From Petunia secreta (Eukaryota > Streptophyta > Magnoliopsida > Solanales > Solanaceae): DNA of 64,000 nucleotides. Positions 1-12,157 of this stretch are shown here, piece after piece (the stretch's first letter is position 1; each line of letters begins with the position of its first letter). The notes beneath the pieces were generated by a model. That model saw only the letters and a program-made list of their open reading frames with translations. It did no database searches and was not told the origin of the DNA. The position numbers and the translations under genes are program-made. Location of the stretch: contig JARKIP010000049.1 of NCBI GenBank assembly GCA_029990175.1, positions 10,766,001 through 10,830,000 on the forward strand. Reading direction: 5' to 3'.

Positions 1-237
1 ATGACCACATTAGCCAGCCATTCAGGATACTTCACCTCCCTTATGAAACCATTCTCTTGCAGTTTTGTTGTTTCATCTTCGATTGCTTTCTTTTTAACCC
101 CGGCATGAGGTCTTTTCTTCTGCTTCACCGGGGTGAATTTTGGGTCTACGTTCAGCTTGTGGGTCATGATCTCTGGATCGATACCAATCATGTCTGAATG
201 GGACCAAGCGAAGCAATCATTTTTGGACTTTAAAACG
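1..237 (-). pseudogene. Start of reverse transcriptase, left gypsy element (truncated by window)
   Basis: The - strand corresponds to the RT N-terminal stretch around YPEWLANVVV in the copy at 60720-60970, with the preceding PxxKQKKRPHAGVKKKAI-like segment. The window edge cuts it. The join to protease at about 237 reflects an internal deletion, so a continuous polyprotein is not expected. Confidence 0.7.
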
Positions 238-790
238 TTTTGAGTGTGATTTCACCCAAAGTCTTCTCCGTGGAATTGTTGAAGCCAGTCAACACTGTTG
301 CCTTAGGGATGACTTCCCCTTTAAGCCATATCTTCTTAATGGCCCCGTAGCTAATTATGTTGGCCAAGCTACCGGGGTCAATCAAGACTCGCCTGATATC
401 CGAGTCATTGATTCTCAACAAGATGACCAAGGCATCGTGATGAGGGAACATCATCCCATCACAATCGTCATCATCAAATACGATTTCTTTACCCGAGCCT
501 CCCACTCGAGTTCTCTTTTCCATTGTGATCGACAGCTTGACGAACTTCTTTGCGGCTGCGAAATTCACCCCGTTTACTTCTGACCCCCCGGTGATAACAT
601 TCACAACTCTCTCAGATGGTGGAGCCCGATGTGGCTGTCCATCACCTCGGTTCTTGGTGTGGTTATCTTTTCCCTTGTCGGTAAGGAATTCGGCCAACAC
701 GCCCTTCTTCAGCAAATGTGCCACCTCGAGGCACAGTGCTTTGCAGTCATCGGTTTGATGGCCAAAATCCGCATGGAACTCGCAGTGCAA
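238..790 (-). pseudogene. Gag C-terminus and aspartic protease remnant, left gypsy element
   Basis: The segment begins with a knuckle-like CEFHADFGHQTDDC (Cys-x2-His-x4-His-x4-Cys). The conserved linker VNVITGGSEVNGV and the retropepsin active-site region follow, read as LIDPGSLANII; the usual DxGS triad is kept. It ends abruptly near 237 by fusion to RT sequence. In the right-hand copy the protease continues for about another 50 residues. Confidence 0.8.
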
Positions 791-949
791 ATTCTAGTCT
801 TTTTTGTCTGTTGGAGTTCTCATGTCTTCGGGTATTCTTACCCCGGTAGTTCCCTTGACTACGTTGACCAGCTCCGAGGTCGATATATCAAAGTTGTAGT
901 CAGGGATCCGAGGTAATTCTTTAGTCCTTGGAACCGAAGTTGGGCCTGA

Positions 950-2253
950 GGAATTTCTTTAGTTCGAGTTAGGGTGAACCTTTCCTCTGAGCCGTTGGCT
1001 TACATGTGGGTTCCCAAACGAGTTTCCAAAAGAATTTTCTAACCTTTGGCTGACAGGCTGCCTCGTGGAGGTGTATGGCTCGTACCTCCCCTTCGAATTT
1101 TCTCACGACGCCTCGCTGCAATACGAGGATTTGCCTCGATTCTTGTAATTATGACCTCGGTTTTTAAACTCGGCTTCCTCCAGCCTTATCTTATAGTAAG
1201 CTTGTTTGTGAAAATCTTCCCACTTCAGAACTTGATACTGCTGAAGCTCTTTTCGCAACTCAGCGACAACGTCGAAGTTGTGAACATTGATACCCTTTTC
1301 AAATTCCATGATGGCTAGAGTATCATCCATTTGAGGTAGCTCCATGCGCTCAGCATGAAAGCGCTCAAGGAAGTCCTTAAGTGGCTCACCGGGTCGTTGC
1401 TTGACCTCGCAAATATCCTCCTTCCTTTGGAGAATCTTTTGTGCTCCGGTGTGAGCCTTAACGAAGGTATTAACCATTTCCTTGAAGGTTGAGATTGACC
1501 CTGCTGGTAAGCGTATGCACCAACGCAGCGCTCTTTTCTCCAAGGATTCACCAAACTTTTTCAAGAACATTGACTTGAGCTCTATTGTCGTTAAGTCATT
1601 GCTCTTTACCATCGCCATGAATTTAGTTACATGTTCTTAGGGATCGGTGGTCTCATCATACTTCTTTAGGAAGAGGAGCCTGAAATTTTTGGGATTGGAG
1701 CTGGCGCTGCTTCGGGCTTGAACGACAACTCCCTATATTGGTCAATGTCAAGCTCATCTTCGGTCTTAGCCACCTCGGGAACACTTTTGAGGCGTTTTTC
1801 CACGCGCGCTTCGATGCGAGCCTCGACTCAGGCTTCAATTTCTCTAGTCAATCTCTCAGCATCAACTGAAGATGTAGTTTCTGCCACGGTGGGAAGCGTC
1901 CCGAAGTGTGGCGTTGTGCTCGGTATATTTCCCAAACCCCCAGACGTGGCCCCATTTTGAGGTCCCTCTATTATCGCGCCCGTAAGAACGAAGGGCGGGA
2001 TGCCTCCATTTGGAGCCACAGGCTTAGTGCCATTCGGTGCCTAGCTGTTCCTCGCCTTTAACGAGGCGCGGAATTCGGCGTTGATGTTAACTTGTTCATC
2101 CTGTCGCTCTTGAAGAGCTTTTAGTGAAGCAACGACAAAAGCTTGAAAAGCTTTGGTCGTCATTGAAGATGATGAAATGGGATCTGATTGAGTGCCAGTC
2201 TGTCCATCGGGAGTTAACTGGCAATCAATAGGATTTATGCTGTTATCGGTCAT
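950..2253 (-). pseudogene. Broken gag of the left gypsy element
   Basis: The start is the ATG at 2253, about 70 bp inside the primer site. The first segment (2041-2253) carries the EFRASL motif that is also found in the right-hand copy. The longest piece (1103-1618) matches the Retrotrans_gag-type region: SMFLKKFGESLEK, then KAHTGAQKILQRKEDICEVK, then LERFHAERMELP. These segments sit in different frames or are separated by stops at about 2041, 1828 and 1620. Gag would form the particle around the element RNA. The decay makes this copy dependent on other elements. Confidence 0.8.
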
Positions 2254-2323
2254 ATCGTCGTCGAAAGATTATGGGCTTCAACAAAAAAAGAGCGTTTAAC
2301 TTTGGAACAAAGCGTTCTACCTG

Positions 2324-2343
2324 AATCCCCACAGATGCCGCCA
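2324..2343 (-). other. Primer-binding site of the left gypsy element
   Basis: Directly inside the LTR, the - strand reads TGGCGGCATCTGTGGGGATT. It resembles the TGGCGCCGT...GGGGA primer-binding class of plant Tat and Athila elements, which is complementary to the 3' end of tRNA-Asp or tRNA-Arg in known members. Which tRNA is used here is inferred. Confidence 0.55.
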
Positions 2344-2346
2344 ATT

Positions 2347-2888
2347 TGTATGGGCCTAAATCAGTTTAGGATCACAAATCGAATTTGGGTTGGAATACAA
2401 GCAAATCTTCGTATCAAAGTCAAGAAAATGCCAAGAATAAGCGTAAATGCGAGAAAATAATGTGATTTCAATATATTGCAATAAGTACAAATTTCGCCAG
2501 AGTTTCTGTATATATTTCTGAATGCGTACAATGTAAAATGAAGTGCCATTTATAGACATAAGAGTCTGCCCCACGTTCTCCATGACTCGCTAGTGGCCAA
2601 ACCCACGTCTGGAGCATTTATGGATGAAGTTAATGGGCAAAGTAGTGGGCTGCTGAGCCGTTACAACCGAGGTATCCTACCGAGGTGAAAATGTGTTACT
2701 TCAGTGGCGCGACTCCGCCGTTCGGTTGAAGCGAGGATCACCGAAGCGCAGCTTTTGGTGATGACCTCGGTGCCTGACTTCGGCGACTCATTCGCTTGCT
2801 TCGGTTTGTAGCTTGTCATCATATGCTTGGTTACTATCCGATCATGTTACCGAGGCTGCTCATAGTAGGCCGACTTTTATCCAATACA
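2347..2888 (-). repeat. 5' LTR of the left gypsy element (LTR type B)
   Basis: It is bounded by TG (2347) and CA (2888) on the + strand and begins TGTATGGGCCTAAATC. It aligns along its length with the LTR at 53424-53976, sharing for example the TTCGTATCAAAGTC stretch and the CCAATACA end. Host sequence starts at 2889 with ATAGT, one half of the expected 5-bp target duplication; the partner lies outside the window. Confidence 0.85.
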
Positions 2889-4895
2889 ATAGTATTTACA
2901 TGTGTATATATAATGAACCATTATACTAAAGATACGGTATTAGTTAAACAAAATATAAAGTATAAAATCTATCAAAGGCATGACACTTCTATTTTCCAAA
3001 AAAGAATGATGGAATTTCGAAGTAAGAAATCAAAATATTTATATATATATACTTTTTCACCTATGCATTTTTATTTTCCTAGAAAAAGAGAACATGAGAG
3101 GAAATGAACAGTGATAGCGGTAACGGTTTTGGAAAAATTACGCCACATAACCGTTGAGAAAGAATAATTACTATTTTTGTCCATCTTTTGTTGTTACTTT
3201 CTTTCCATAACCAGTTTTCCTTTTTAAAATATATTTTAAATATTTCGAATATATATTTAATATTATGTATTTATGGATTAGATGTAGATCATTAATTTGA
3301 GCCTACATTTTAGGAGTATAAAATTTCCTTGTTTAATGGCAATTAATACAGTAATTATATTTTTTCGTATTTAATTTCTACTACATGCATTTAGATCTTA
3401 ACATATCTACACACAATTAGGAATAATGCATATTTCTTAAATATAATTTAATTTTAATATTTACAAAATTATTTTTAATGTATATTTACATAATTTCCCT
3501 TATATATACTTAAGTATATTTAAATATATTTTAAAATTATTAATACAAATATTATTAATAATTAATGTGTGTTTATATAATTTCATTCAATGTTGTAAAA
3601 TGTATTTGAGATATAAATTGTGCACATACAAATATCATAATTTGTATATATTAGTGCACAAAAATATATTTTTGATATTTTTATAATATTTAATATATAT
3701 TTACGTAATTTTCACAATATATTTAACATACATTCAAATATATATTTTAACAATATTAATATAGTTGAGATATAAATTATGTATATATAAAGACCAGTCA
3801 AATATATGTTTATGATAGTGATTCAGTGTAGACTAGAATTCTTAAGTTTATAGGACTTTATTTTTAGGCTAAAATTGTGCATATTCCATATTTAGCGCAA
3901 ATCAATTTAAGGATTGACTAATTTTCTTTATTTAAGGCATTAAATTTTCACAAATATTAGTATTAATATTTAAAGTTTACCTTTATTTAGGAAGTTAATA
4001 ATTACCAGATATTAATATTAATATTAAAGATTTCATTTATTTTGATTTGTATTGTAGATAGAAAAAGTTTTGGACAATAAAAAGTAAATATTTATTTATG
4101 GACGGATATATATATAAACAACCCAATAGTTTTCGGTCGAAATGTATACATAAGTGTTGGTTGGAACTTGGAGATATAGAATAAATATGATGTTAAGAGT
4201 AAGATTAGTGTAATTTCCATCTATAAGGGAGGGAAATTATACTTCCCCTTTATAAACTTTAGAATTATTTTTCATAAAAATAGTTTTATGCTTTTGTCCA
4301 AACTCGTCTTTAATTAGTTAAAGAAAAGGAAAAAGATTTTAATTGTTCATCTCTAATGTAAAAAATTGAACATCCTTGTCCTTATTATTTGGATATTGCC
4401 TAATATTCCTCATCCCCGAACAGTCCAGGGTCATACGGAAAAAAATTGTTTATTTTTCTTGATCTTAACTAAGTTTCAACTTGAGCTTATTCGATACTGG
4501 AGCTTATTTAATGTTAAAGACGAATACAATGGCAACTGAAAAGATGTGAACGAACCAAAAGTATATAAAAATGAAATTGAGCATATAGAATAATATTAGA
4601 ACAATTAATAATAATAAAATAGTTTGTATATATACTATGCTTGCTTAATTATGGTTAATTAAAATATATATTTATAGCATTAAATTGTCTAATCATAATA
4701 AATTGATATTATTTGGTGTATATCGGTGTGGTAACTTTTACCTATTGGAGTTGGCCGAGTAGCGCTCTTTGTTGTTTGCCATGTGGAAGCACACGTTGCA
4801 CTATATACTTGTTAACCGCTTAACTTCCACCGCCAACGGCAAACTTTCCCATTTTGTTCATTTCTCTCTGTTTCTCTTAGCGCAAAGAATCAAGA
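2889..4895. other. AT-rich intergenic region upstream of the 4896 gene
   Basis: No coding similarity is recognised on either strand. The stretch is very AT-rich, with many TATATA and ATTAATA runs around 3420-3800. The last 100 bp before the gene contain CTATATACTT near 4801, a possible TATA box about 90 bp before the start codon, then a pyrimidine-rich leader (TTTCTCTCTGTTTCTCTTAG). Confidence 0.6.
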
Positions 4896-6365
4896 ATGGG
4901 TAAAGAAACGATGTTGCTATCAGGCGCAATTCACCTGAAGAAAAAGCCCATGAAGAAACGTAGTAGTAGTAACAAAAACAAGAACAAACATGTCTTCAAA
5001 AAGGTTTTGGATTATCTCATGTCTGACACTTTTATGTTTGCTCCTATGTATTCTTCTCAATTCTCCTCATCAGTTGAGCCTTTGCCATCTGTTTCCACTG
5101 GTGAGTATACATATACTTGATTATGACATGCATGCAACATCTTTTTAATTAAACATGCTTGAAAAAATTGTAAAACAAACTTGTGTTTGTGGAATGGGGG
5201 ATGGGGAATTGATGATATGTATGTTGTTTTGTTTCCCAGGAGTTGATGAAAATGAAACCATGGAGGAGGGAAATGACAAGAAATTGGTTGGTAAGATTGG
5301 AGATTATTTGAAGTCTGATACTTACTTGTATGCCCCCTTGGTTATTCGACAACCTTGGGATGTGGATGTTGCAAGTGTAAATGTAGCTAATAAAGGTACA
5401 CTCTTATGTTGGTTACTTATGTTGATGACAAATGGATATTTTCCTTAGTAGTACGTAAAAATTTGTGTTTATATTGGTACTATTAACCGGTTTAAGCTTC
5501 ATGTACTCTGGTTGACGACTTGGCGGTAAGGGTCAAAATAAAACGACAACATGAGAGGAATAGCAAAACGTGTCTGTGACCATTACATGGATGGAAAACA
5601 AACTTTACATGTTAATTGAGTTGCCTCTTTTGCTTGCCCCATTGTAGAGACATTGTAACTTTGCACATAATCCCTGAATTGTTTTGTTGCCCTTTATGTT
5701 AACGTTTTAGAGGGAAGGATCTAAGTGAAGTGAAGGAAAAAGTTTTAACTGCGATAACTAGGATGACAGATACTCTAGGAACATCACAAGAAGATAAGCA
5801 TGTCTTCTTCTATTCTCTTACTTGTGTCATTTTCGTGACATGCTTTGTTGCACTTTTGCTAGTTCTAGGACTTTATTTGGAAAAGATGCTTTGCATCTGT
5901 CAAATTTTGCTTGACAGGTATGTAATTGGATAGGTCTTTTTTGGTAATGTGTTGACAAGAGCCATTGCAAAGACAAGAGTACTTGAGACTCATGTACGGA
6001 ATGCAATGTGTTTTGGGAATAGTATTTTTTCCTCTATCGATCTTTCCTTTGGGTGGTTGTGTGCATTTGATCATTTTGTTGACATAAATGAACTGAATCT
6101 GCTTAATGTTAAGCTTCAAGGTTGTTCTTAAAATTTTCTCTGTTCTTTAGGAGCAGTTGCTAGACTAGAAGAGACAGACAAAAAGAGATCTGCTGATCGG
6201 TTAACCGGAGTTGCTGGAAAAGCAGATGAGCCTGGTAGGAAGACAGTAGATGCAGTTAGCAAAGATCAAAGCATGGATGATATTCCTCATACAAGGAGCA
6301 CTATGGTCACACGTACTCGGGTGCGAAGGGAAACTGTGAAGCACATGGTTTACCAAAACTGCTGA
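4896..6365 (+). CDS. Uncharacterised plant protein with duplicated DYL.SDT motif (3-exon model, 191 aa)
   Basis: I do not recognise a named family. Exon 1 is 4896-5100 (donor GTGAGT), exon 2 is 5240-5395 (acceptor TTTCCCAG, donor GTACAC), and the last exon is 6151-6365 (acceptor TTCTTTAG, stop TGA). These join without a phase break into 576 nt, or 191 residues plus stop. The N-terminus is lysine-rich and basic. The unit KKVLDYLMSDTFMFAPM in exon 1 is repeated as GKIGDYLKSDTYLYAPL in exon 2, which suggests an internal duplication. The C-terminus is charged and ends RRETVKHMVYQNC. No signal peptide is seen in this model. A possible extra exon at 5713-5917 would add a membrane segment. Coding status is well supported by the splice phases; function is unknown. 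Confidence 0.7.
5713..5917 (+). other. Possible alternative exon encoding a membrane segment
   Basis: The piece has an AG (5711-5712) before it and a strong donor, CAG then GTATGT, after it. Read in phase from exon 2 it gives a charged stretch and then about 22 hydrophobic residues (near YSLTCVIFVTCFVALLLVLG). Its 205-nt length shifts the frame, so the following exon stops after four codons. Inclusion would replace the soluble C-terminus with a membrane tail, or trigger decay. It may instead be plain intron. Confidence 0.35.
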
Positions 6366-8368
6366 CCTTTATGTACAATTACGTTCTCAGGTATGAATGC
6401 ACTTTTGATTCTTTAAATTTCTCTTATGTTTCATGCTTTCATATATATTCTTTGGCTTACCATCTGATTTGTAGTTGTCATTTCTGTTCCCTTCAATTCT
6501 TCTTTGGGAAAGCTAGTTATCAGGCGAAACAGAATCACCCAAGTTTTTAGGCTGTCTGGATGTTCATGACTCTGTTCTTTGGTCTTTCAGTTAGGGTCAA
6601 CTTCTTGTGAGAACTTTCTTCCTTGCCTTGACCATGTTGAAAGTGCACAGTGAAAGCTGTAATGGAAGTATAGGCTATTGCTGCTTTGTCCTTGATATAA
6701 AATGTCAGAATTCATAATTGTGGAGATGATGAACTTTGTGGTTGATTTTTGAACCCTTAAACCTAGTTCACTTCTAGGAAGACATCACCTTTGAGTGAGT
6801 TAGACAATGCACCTTCACGGATAAAGATTAGGACAATGTCATCTTTAAGTGGGATGGACAAAGGACTTTGGTGTTAGTCCCTTGAAGTAGCTCTTGCCAT
6901 GTTGCTGGTCTTACATATGTTGACGGTTTTTTAAAACTTAGCATTCTAGGGCCCTTGAAGATCTCTTCATGCTGAACGCATTTATGCGGAATCCAGTTGC
7001 ATATCTTTCAAAAACCTTATGAGTATCTAGGGAGAGAACCTGCACCTTGGTTTACTAGATCAGTGTTGCATAAAAGAATACAGTGCATGTTTTAGAGAAT
7101 ATTCCTACCTTCTTTTGAGAACATTCAATAGCACATTCGTTTATCCACATTGGTTGGTCTCTACCTTGTTGGCATGTTGGGCTTAAATTTGGCCAGTTGA
7201 CTAACAGAATTTTATGTTTTTCAATTTAGAATTTTAGAGGTCCAAACTAGTGGTGTTCAACTGAGAGTTTTCGATTGAGGGCATTCAGGGAGTGTAGTAT
7301 TACTGATCTATATACACCCCCCCCCCCCCCCCCCTCCTTTTGAATGACTTGATTGATGTATTTTTTCCATTTGGGATCACAGGGACGAGATTAGACCTCC
7401 CCTTCGCGCCCCCCCCAAAAAAAAAAAAAAACAGAATGCTGGATTCTGTGATAGACATTATGCCATGGAGTTGTTGTGAACAAAGAATTTGTATAATGAA
7501 GTGTCAATGTCTGAAATCTCTTTGAGGCTCCATGTGTCCATATCCAGCTTAGCATTCGGTGCTCTAAGATACTTAGTAAAGCGTTCAAATTAGCGGTCGC
7601 ATTTAAAAGTTTGGCAAAGTCTATTGTTGTAAACGATTGGTGGATTTAGCAGTAAACTGATACCTTCATCTTTTTATGGTGAACATGCATGCTTAGTAGT
7701 TCCGTATTTAGCTCGAGGAAAGAGGACATAGTGAAGGTCATAGTTGGGTGGTATCAGCTTTAGTTGTTGTTCGTCGGTCCTCTGTGGTTTTCATGAACTT
7801 CTTTTCCTCTAGGCTTCCTATGTAGGTAAGTACTTGGGGGTTAACAAATTATCAACTCTGTTTTTGTCTATATCTCGTCTAAATCTGTAATTCTAGCTTT
7901 GAGAGCTCTTTTGGTCAGTGGAAAACGTTATTGCATTCAGTTAATTATGGTCAATGTCATAATTATTTGAAATTTATTACGGAGTACCTCTCTACCTGTT
8001 TGTATTTATATATGTATCGTTGCACTTTTGCTTTTTCAGACAAAGGGCTGCTAGAAACAGAAGCAACAAGCTTGTGAAATGAAGATTTTCTTGTGTGATG
8101 CCGGGCAGTGCCGCTGAAGTGCCGCTGAATAGCACTAATCTGACTCAAGATAGTTTTAGCTGAATTTGTTTACCCACAGGTAGTTCTACTGTATAAATTG
8201 TAATATCATCACCAAGTACATATTACTTATATAAGTTTGAAGGGTGTTACGATTACTGTAACCGCATGGCACCTATTCTTTTAAGCTCCCAACTTGAAAT
8301 TTGCAGCTCAGATTTCTGAAATCACTGTTTAACCTACTCGCTCTTTTTTTAATGCAAAGAGTAACCAC
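6366..8368 (+). other. 3' untranslated region and downstream non-coding DNA
   Basis: No coding similarity is seen. A donor-like CTCAG then GTATGAATG at 6389 and an acceptor-like TTTGCTTTTTCAG near 8040 suggest a long 3' UTR intron, with a terminal exon from about 8041. A poly-C run (7317-7334) and a short C/A-rich tract near 7412-7430 are simple repeats. Confidence 0.35.
7317..7334. repeat. Poly-C mononucleotide run
   Basis: An uninterrupted run of C follows TATACA; its length is prone to sequencing error. Confidence 0.9.
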
Positions 8369-9214
8369 TAGGGATGGCTAGCAGCCCGGCCCGGTTCGGT
8401 CCGAGACCGGCACCGGCAACCGGTTCCGTTCCGGTCCGGTCTGGGCCAAGTAGCAGAACAAAATCGGACCAAACAGGCCTTACGGGTCTGGTCGAATCTG
8501 GTGGGAAAATGGAGAGCCGGAACCGGCATCGGCGGCCGTTCGGTTTTCGGAATTTGTTTTTTGTTTTTTTTTAAGCAAATACAATGAAATTTAAAAAAAA
8601 GAAGTGCTATAAAAAATTATTACGACAAATACTGAACAAATTTTGATAGATTGGAAAAGAAATACAAACATTTTATTGAAAATTCAAGAAAAACATAATT
8701 TAAAAGACAAACTAAGAAATTGAAAATTACATAGGCATTTCTTTATAATTGTTTCAGTCACGCAGATTAAAGCCCCTTAATCTATCTCATTCGGTCTTAT
8801 GATGTTTTTTTTTGAGTGGGTTTTAAACTTTTCCGTTCACTCCTCTCACCAGTGTAAATTTGTCACTCTGTCTTACAGAGGCTACATTTAACTTTCTGAG
8901 TTTCAGTATCTTTTATAATAATTTTCCACACTTTAGAACAGCCTCTTCGTTCCGCAAGTTGTTGTGAACCTCTTCGTTCCGCAAGTTGTGCTTCACTAGG
9001 ACCAGAAGCAGCGGGAGCTTGATTTTCAGCCATTATAATTATTTGGATTTTGGAAGAAACTTAGAAAATAGCCTTTGAGAGTAATTTGAAAGATAAATTG
9101 ATAGAAAATGATGAATTGTATCATATAATGATGAAATAATAGGGTATGTATAGATAAAAATAGGTTGAGGGTATGGGGGCGTTTAGGGGTGGTAGGCAAA
9201 AATAGCCATTTTTG

Positions 9215-9261
9215 GCCGTTGGCCAACGGCTATATTTGAAAAAGAGCCGTTGGCCAACGGC
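9215..9261. repeat. Tandem 16-bp perfect palindromes
   Basis: GCCGTTGGCCAACGGC occurs at 9215-9230 and 9246-9261, with the spacer TATATTTGAAAAAGA and a degraded third copy near 9275. Each unit is a perfect palindrome. They lie within the hAT remnant. Confidence 0.9.
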
Positions 9262-9320
9262 TATATTTGAAAGAGAGTCGTTGGGCCAATTCAAATATAA
9301 CAACAAAATATTATCAACTT

Positions 9321-9322
<2 letters not shown>

Positions 9323-9383
<61 letters not shown>
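9323..9383. repeat. (TA)n microsatellite
   Basis: About 30 uninterrupted TA units. Confidence 0.95.
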
Positions 9384-9386
<3 letters not shown>

Positions 9387-9838
9387 GATTGTTTAAATTT
9401 ATAATTAAAAAACTTGTAGTATTTTTCAAATTGAATTTTTGAAGTGATGATTCAAACCTTGAATTAATTTGAGTCGTTCAAACTTTTGAATTAATTTGTT
9501 ATGTTCAAAGTTCAAACTTTGAGTTAATTTCATAGAATCAAATTTGAACTAATTCAGAAACTAGTAATTTTTGTAGTATTTTTTTGCAAACTATAAATGA
9601 AAAACAAAAAAATATGAACACACGAGTTGTGCTGGAATTTCAATACTTGGAGTAATTTTATTGAACTGTTTAAGATATAAGTACTGCAATACATACTACG
9701 ATAGCTGAACTTTCAAACTCGTAATTTCAAAATTCTAATTTAGAAAATTACATTCTTTTCAACATACTAGCTAATTTCTTGATGATAGTCGTAGGCATTT
9801 TTTTTGGAACTGGCCGTTGTTGTTCTTGTTCTCATCTC

Positions 9839-9875
9839 CTTCTTCTTCTTCTTCTTCTTCTTCTTCTTCTTCTTC
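9839..9875. repeat. (TTC)n microsatellite
   Basis: About 12 TTC units just past the transposase stop. On the - strand they would read as poly-Glu if the old frame continued. Confidence 0.95.
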
Positions 9876-9996
9876 ATTCATTGCCGATTTGACTCCCTTC
9901 TGCAATTGTTCCGTAGCCCAAAATTTGATCGAGATATGCATTGCCTTTTTCCTTAGTAAGTGCTGGTAGATTAAAGTTTCTTCGCTCTGCTCTGAT

Positions 9997-12157
9997 CTAA
10001 TCCCTGAATAAAACCCCTGTCTCTATTGCTTCATCCCTCAACGAATATCTGTGATCTCCAATTTGAAATCTTCCTTGGCTAAAAGCGCTTTCTGATGCAA
10101 CTGATGAAGCTTGAATTGCTAATATATCTCGGGCCATTTTTGAAAGAATTGGAAATTGCGATTCTTGATTCTTCCAATAACCCAACAAATCATGGGTTCC
10201 AAAGTTTGTAAGTTTCTTTGGATATTGAATTAAATACACTTAGAACTCGCTGTATTCCTCCCCGTACTCGTCCTGTTCTGAAACCAACTTTTTATCAAGT
10301 CTCCCAAAAGTGCTTATCCCCGCAGGACTTTTGCCCATTTGAGAAGAACTTTCATTGGTGGATTGTATTGGTTCTGTTGGTGTAGGAGTGTCTGCCTAAG
10401 CTCTATACTTTGCAAAAACAGCCATGGTATATGCATAAACTTTAAGAACTGCATTTTCGACACTTGAAAATCCATTAGCCTCAATTTCAGTTTCTGTAGT
10501 TTCTAAATTTGCATATATTTATCTAACAAGTCGTTCAGTTAACTTAAGTTTAAAGGCAGACAGAAGCAACGTAAAAAAGAGCAGGAATTGAGAAAAAATA
10601 TTTTCATAATTTTTCAATCATAGTCTCTACAATCACTTTGTGTACTTCATATTGCTTATATATTTTCAATAATTGATATTCCAGCTATATAATATAACAT
10701 GGTAGTACTAGTTGGATAATACTGTCCGGAAAATTCTAAAGTAGCTTTATAAAATTTTTGTAAAACTGAAGGAGATGTTGAACAAGTTTCCAATCGTCCT
10801 CTTTAAGGTGATAGATTTCCAAAAAATTTTTATTATACATTTGAGAAATAGGCACTCTATAATCGTAAGCGACACTCAATGCTTCATATAAAATGTTTCA
10901 TTGTACAAAGGACTCTTTTAATTGGCATTCCTAATTCTATACATTTTCTTTCCCATTCTCTTCTTCTTTCTTAGTTTTTATTTCTAAATATATAAGTAAT
11001 AGCTATTTTCACCTTACTTATAATGTCGTTAAACAAGTCAAGACCATCTTTTACAACTAAGTTGTAAATATGACATGCACACCTAACATGAAAAAATTCT
11101 TCAAAAGGGGGTTCAAAATAGGTTTAAGTTCCTAAGTGCGTCAGTGTTGTTTGTAGCATTATCTACCGTAATATTAAAAATTTTATTAGTTAAACAGTAC
11201 GTACGACAAATTGATGAAACTTTATTACAAATATAATTTCCCGTGTGTGATTTATCAACAACTTTATAAGCAATAATGTGTTTTTTAAATACCCAATCAG
11301 GATCTATTCAATGAACAGTAATATAATCACATCCATTAGTAGAACGACCCATATCCGTAGTAAGACATACTCTAGTGTCAAAGATATCAAATAAATATCA
11401 CAAATAATCTTGATATTCGTTCTTATATTTAATAATATTATTTTTAACAGTAGTTCTTGAAAACCTTTATAAGAGGGATTATATGTAGACTGAACATAAC
11501 GAATAAAACCAATAGAAGAAGGAAAACTATAAGGTAAACCCTCGACCACAACTAGTTTAGCAATATCTTCCCTATCCCTTTGTTTATCATAAGTAAAAAG
11601 CCCTCCTGTTGTTTGGTTAATTTTTATTTGGATACTCGAAGATTCATCATGCACTACTCCCCCATGTTCGGTCCCTAAATATATACCCCCCTCCCCCACA
11701 TTGACCATTCTTTAGGATGTTTCTTTTGTAAGTGGGTCCTAATTTTACCCGTCCCACCATCATTAATCCCAGTTTTAAAAATCCACTCCAGTTCACAAAG
11801 CCCACATATGGTCGTCTGTGTTTCAACTTTCTTTGTTGCAAATTTTCACACCTCAGATCTATCCTTACGTTTAACCGGTACTCTAGTAGGAGGTACAGGA
11901 GGCAAGTTAGACTGAACTTCAGGTGGACTAGCTTGAAATTCATATATTTTTTGTAAATTAACCCCGCTTTGATGGATATATTATGCTTCTAACATTTCAT
12001 GATCAAGTATATTATTAGCGCTAAGATCATGATAATATTGAGAATCATCTATGTGAGTAAACTGACTAGAACTACCAGTAATTCTTTCACCGCTATTTTC
12101 CCTACGACCATGTGCCCGCCCCCCACTACTAGTTCCAATTGAACCTCTTTGAGACAT
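9997..12157 (-). pseudogene. hAT transposase pseudogene (BED finger to hAT-C)
   Basis: The start at 12157 gives a Ser/Gly-rich N-terminus. A BED-like zinc finger follows at about 11720-11830 (CGLCELEW ... GTGKIRTHLQKKH). Further on come RNase-H-fold segments such as REDIAKLVVVEGLPYSF (11500-11570), ITVDNATNNTDALR (about 11130-11180), a VRCACHIYNL-type stretch (about 11070) and FYKATLEFSGQYYPTS (about 10700-10760). The C-terminal hAT dimerisation motif is in 9997-10239 (LLGYWK, ARDILAIQASSVASESAFS). Several stops and frameshifts interrupt it, so the transposase is inactive. The family cuts and pastes DNA with 8-bp target duplications. Confidence 0.85.

Larger units (their letters stand above)
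1..2888 (-). mobile_element. Ty3/gypsy (Tat-type) retrotransposon, 5' part, cut by window edge
   Basis: The element reads on the - strand from a 5' LTR (2347-2888) through a primer-binding region, gag, protease and the start of reverse transcriptase, then runs off the left edge. The same gag, protease and RT segments occur in the same order at 60700-63270, which supports one family. Gag is split by stops and frameshifts. Compared with the right-hand copy, about 450 bp between protease and RT are missing near position 237. The copy is therefore defective. The assignment to Tat rests on the related right-hand copy, which has a second RNase H and an antisense extra gene. Confidence 0.9.
8369..12157 (-). 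mobile_element. Decayed hAT-family DNA transposon
   Basis: A BED-finger region and a hAT-C dimerisation region lie in order on the - strand. The left end (8369) starts TAGGGATGGC, followed by GC-rich GGCCCGG and CCGGTTCGG subterminal repeats. This is a common look for hAT ends in plants, and it contrasts with the AT-rich surroundings. I did not find a matching inverted end near 12200-12350, so the outer limit on that side is open. Confidence 0.75.

Noticed and set aside
8374..8574. GC-rich 66-codon open frame
   Set aside because: It lies in the subterminal GC-rich repeats of the hAT end and shows only low-complexity Pro/Arg/Gly.
9121..9442. Open frames with runs of Ile-Tyr on both strands
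   Set aside because: They are products of the TA microsatellite.
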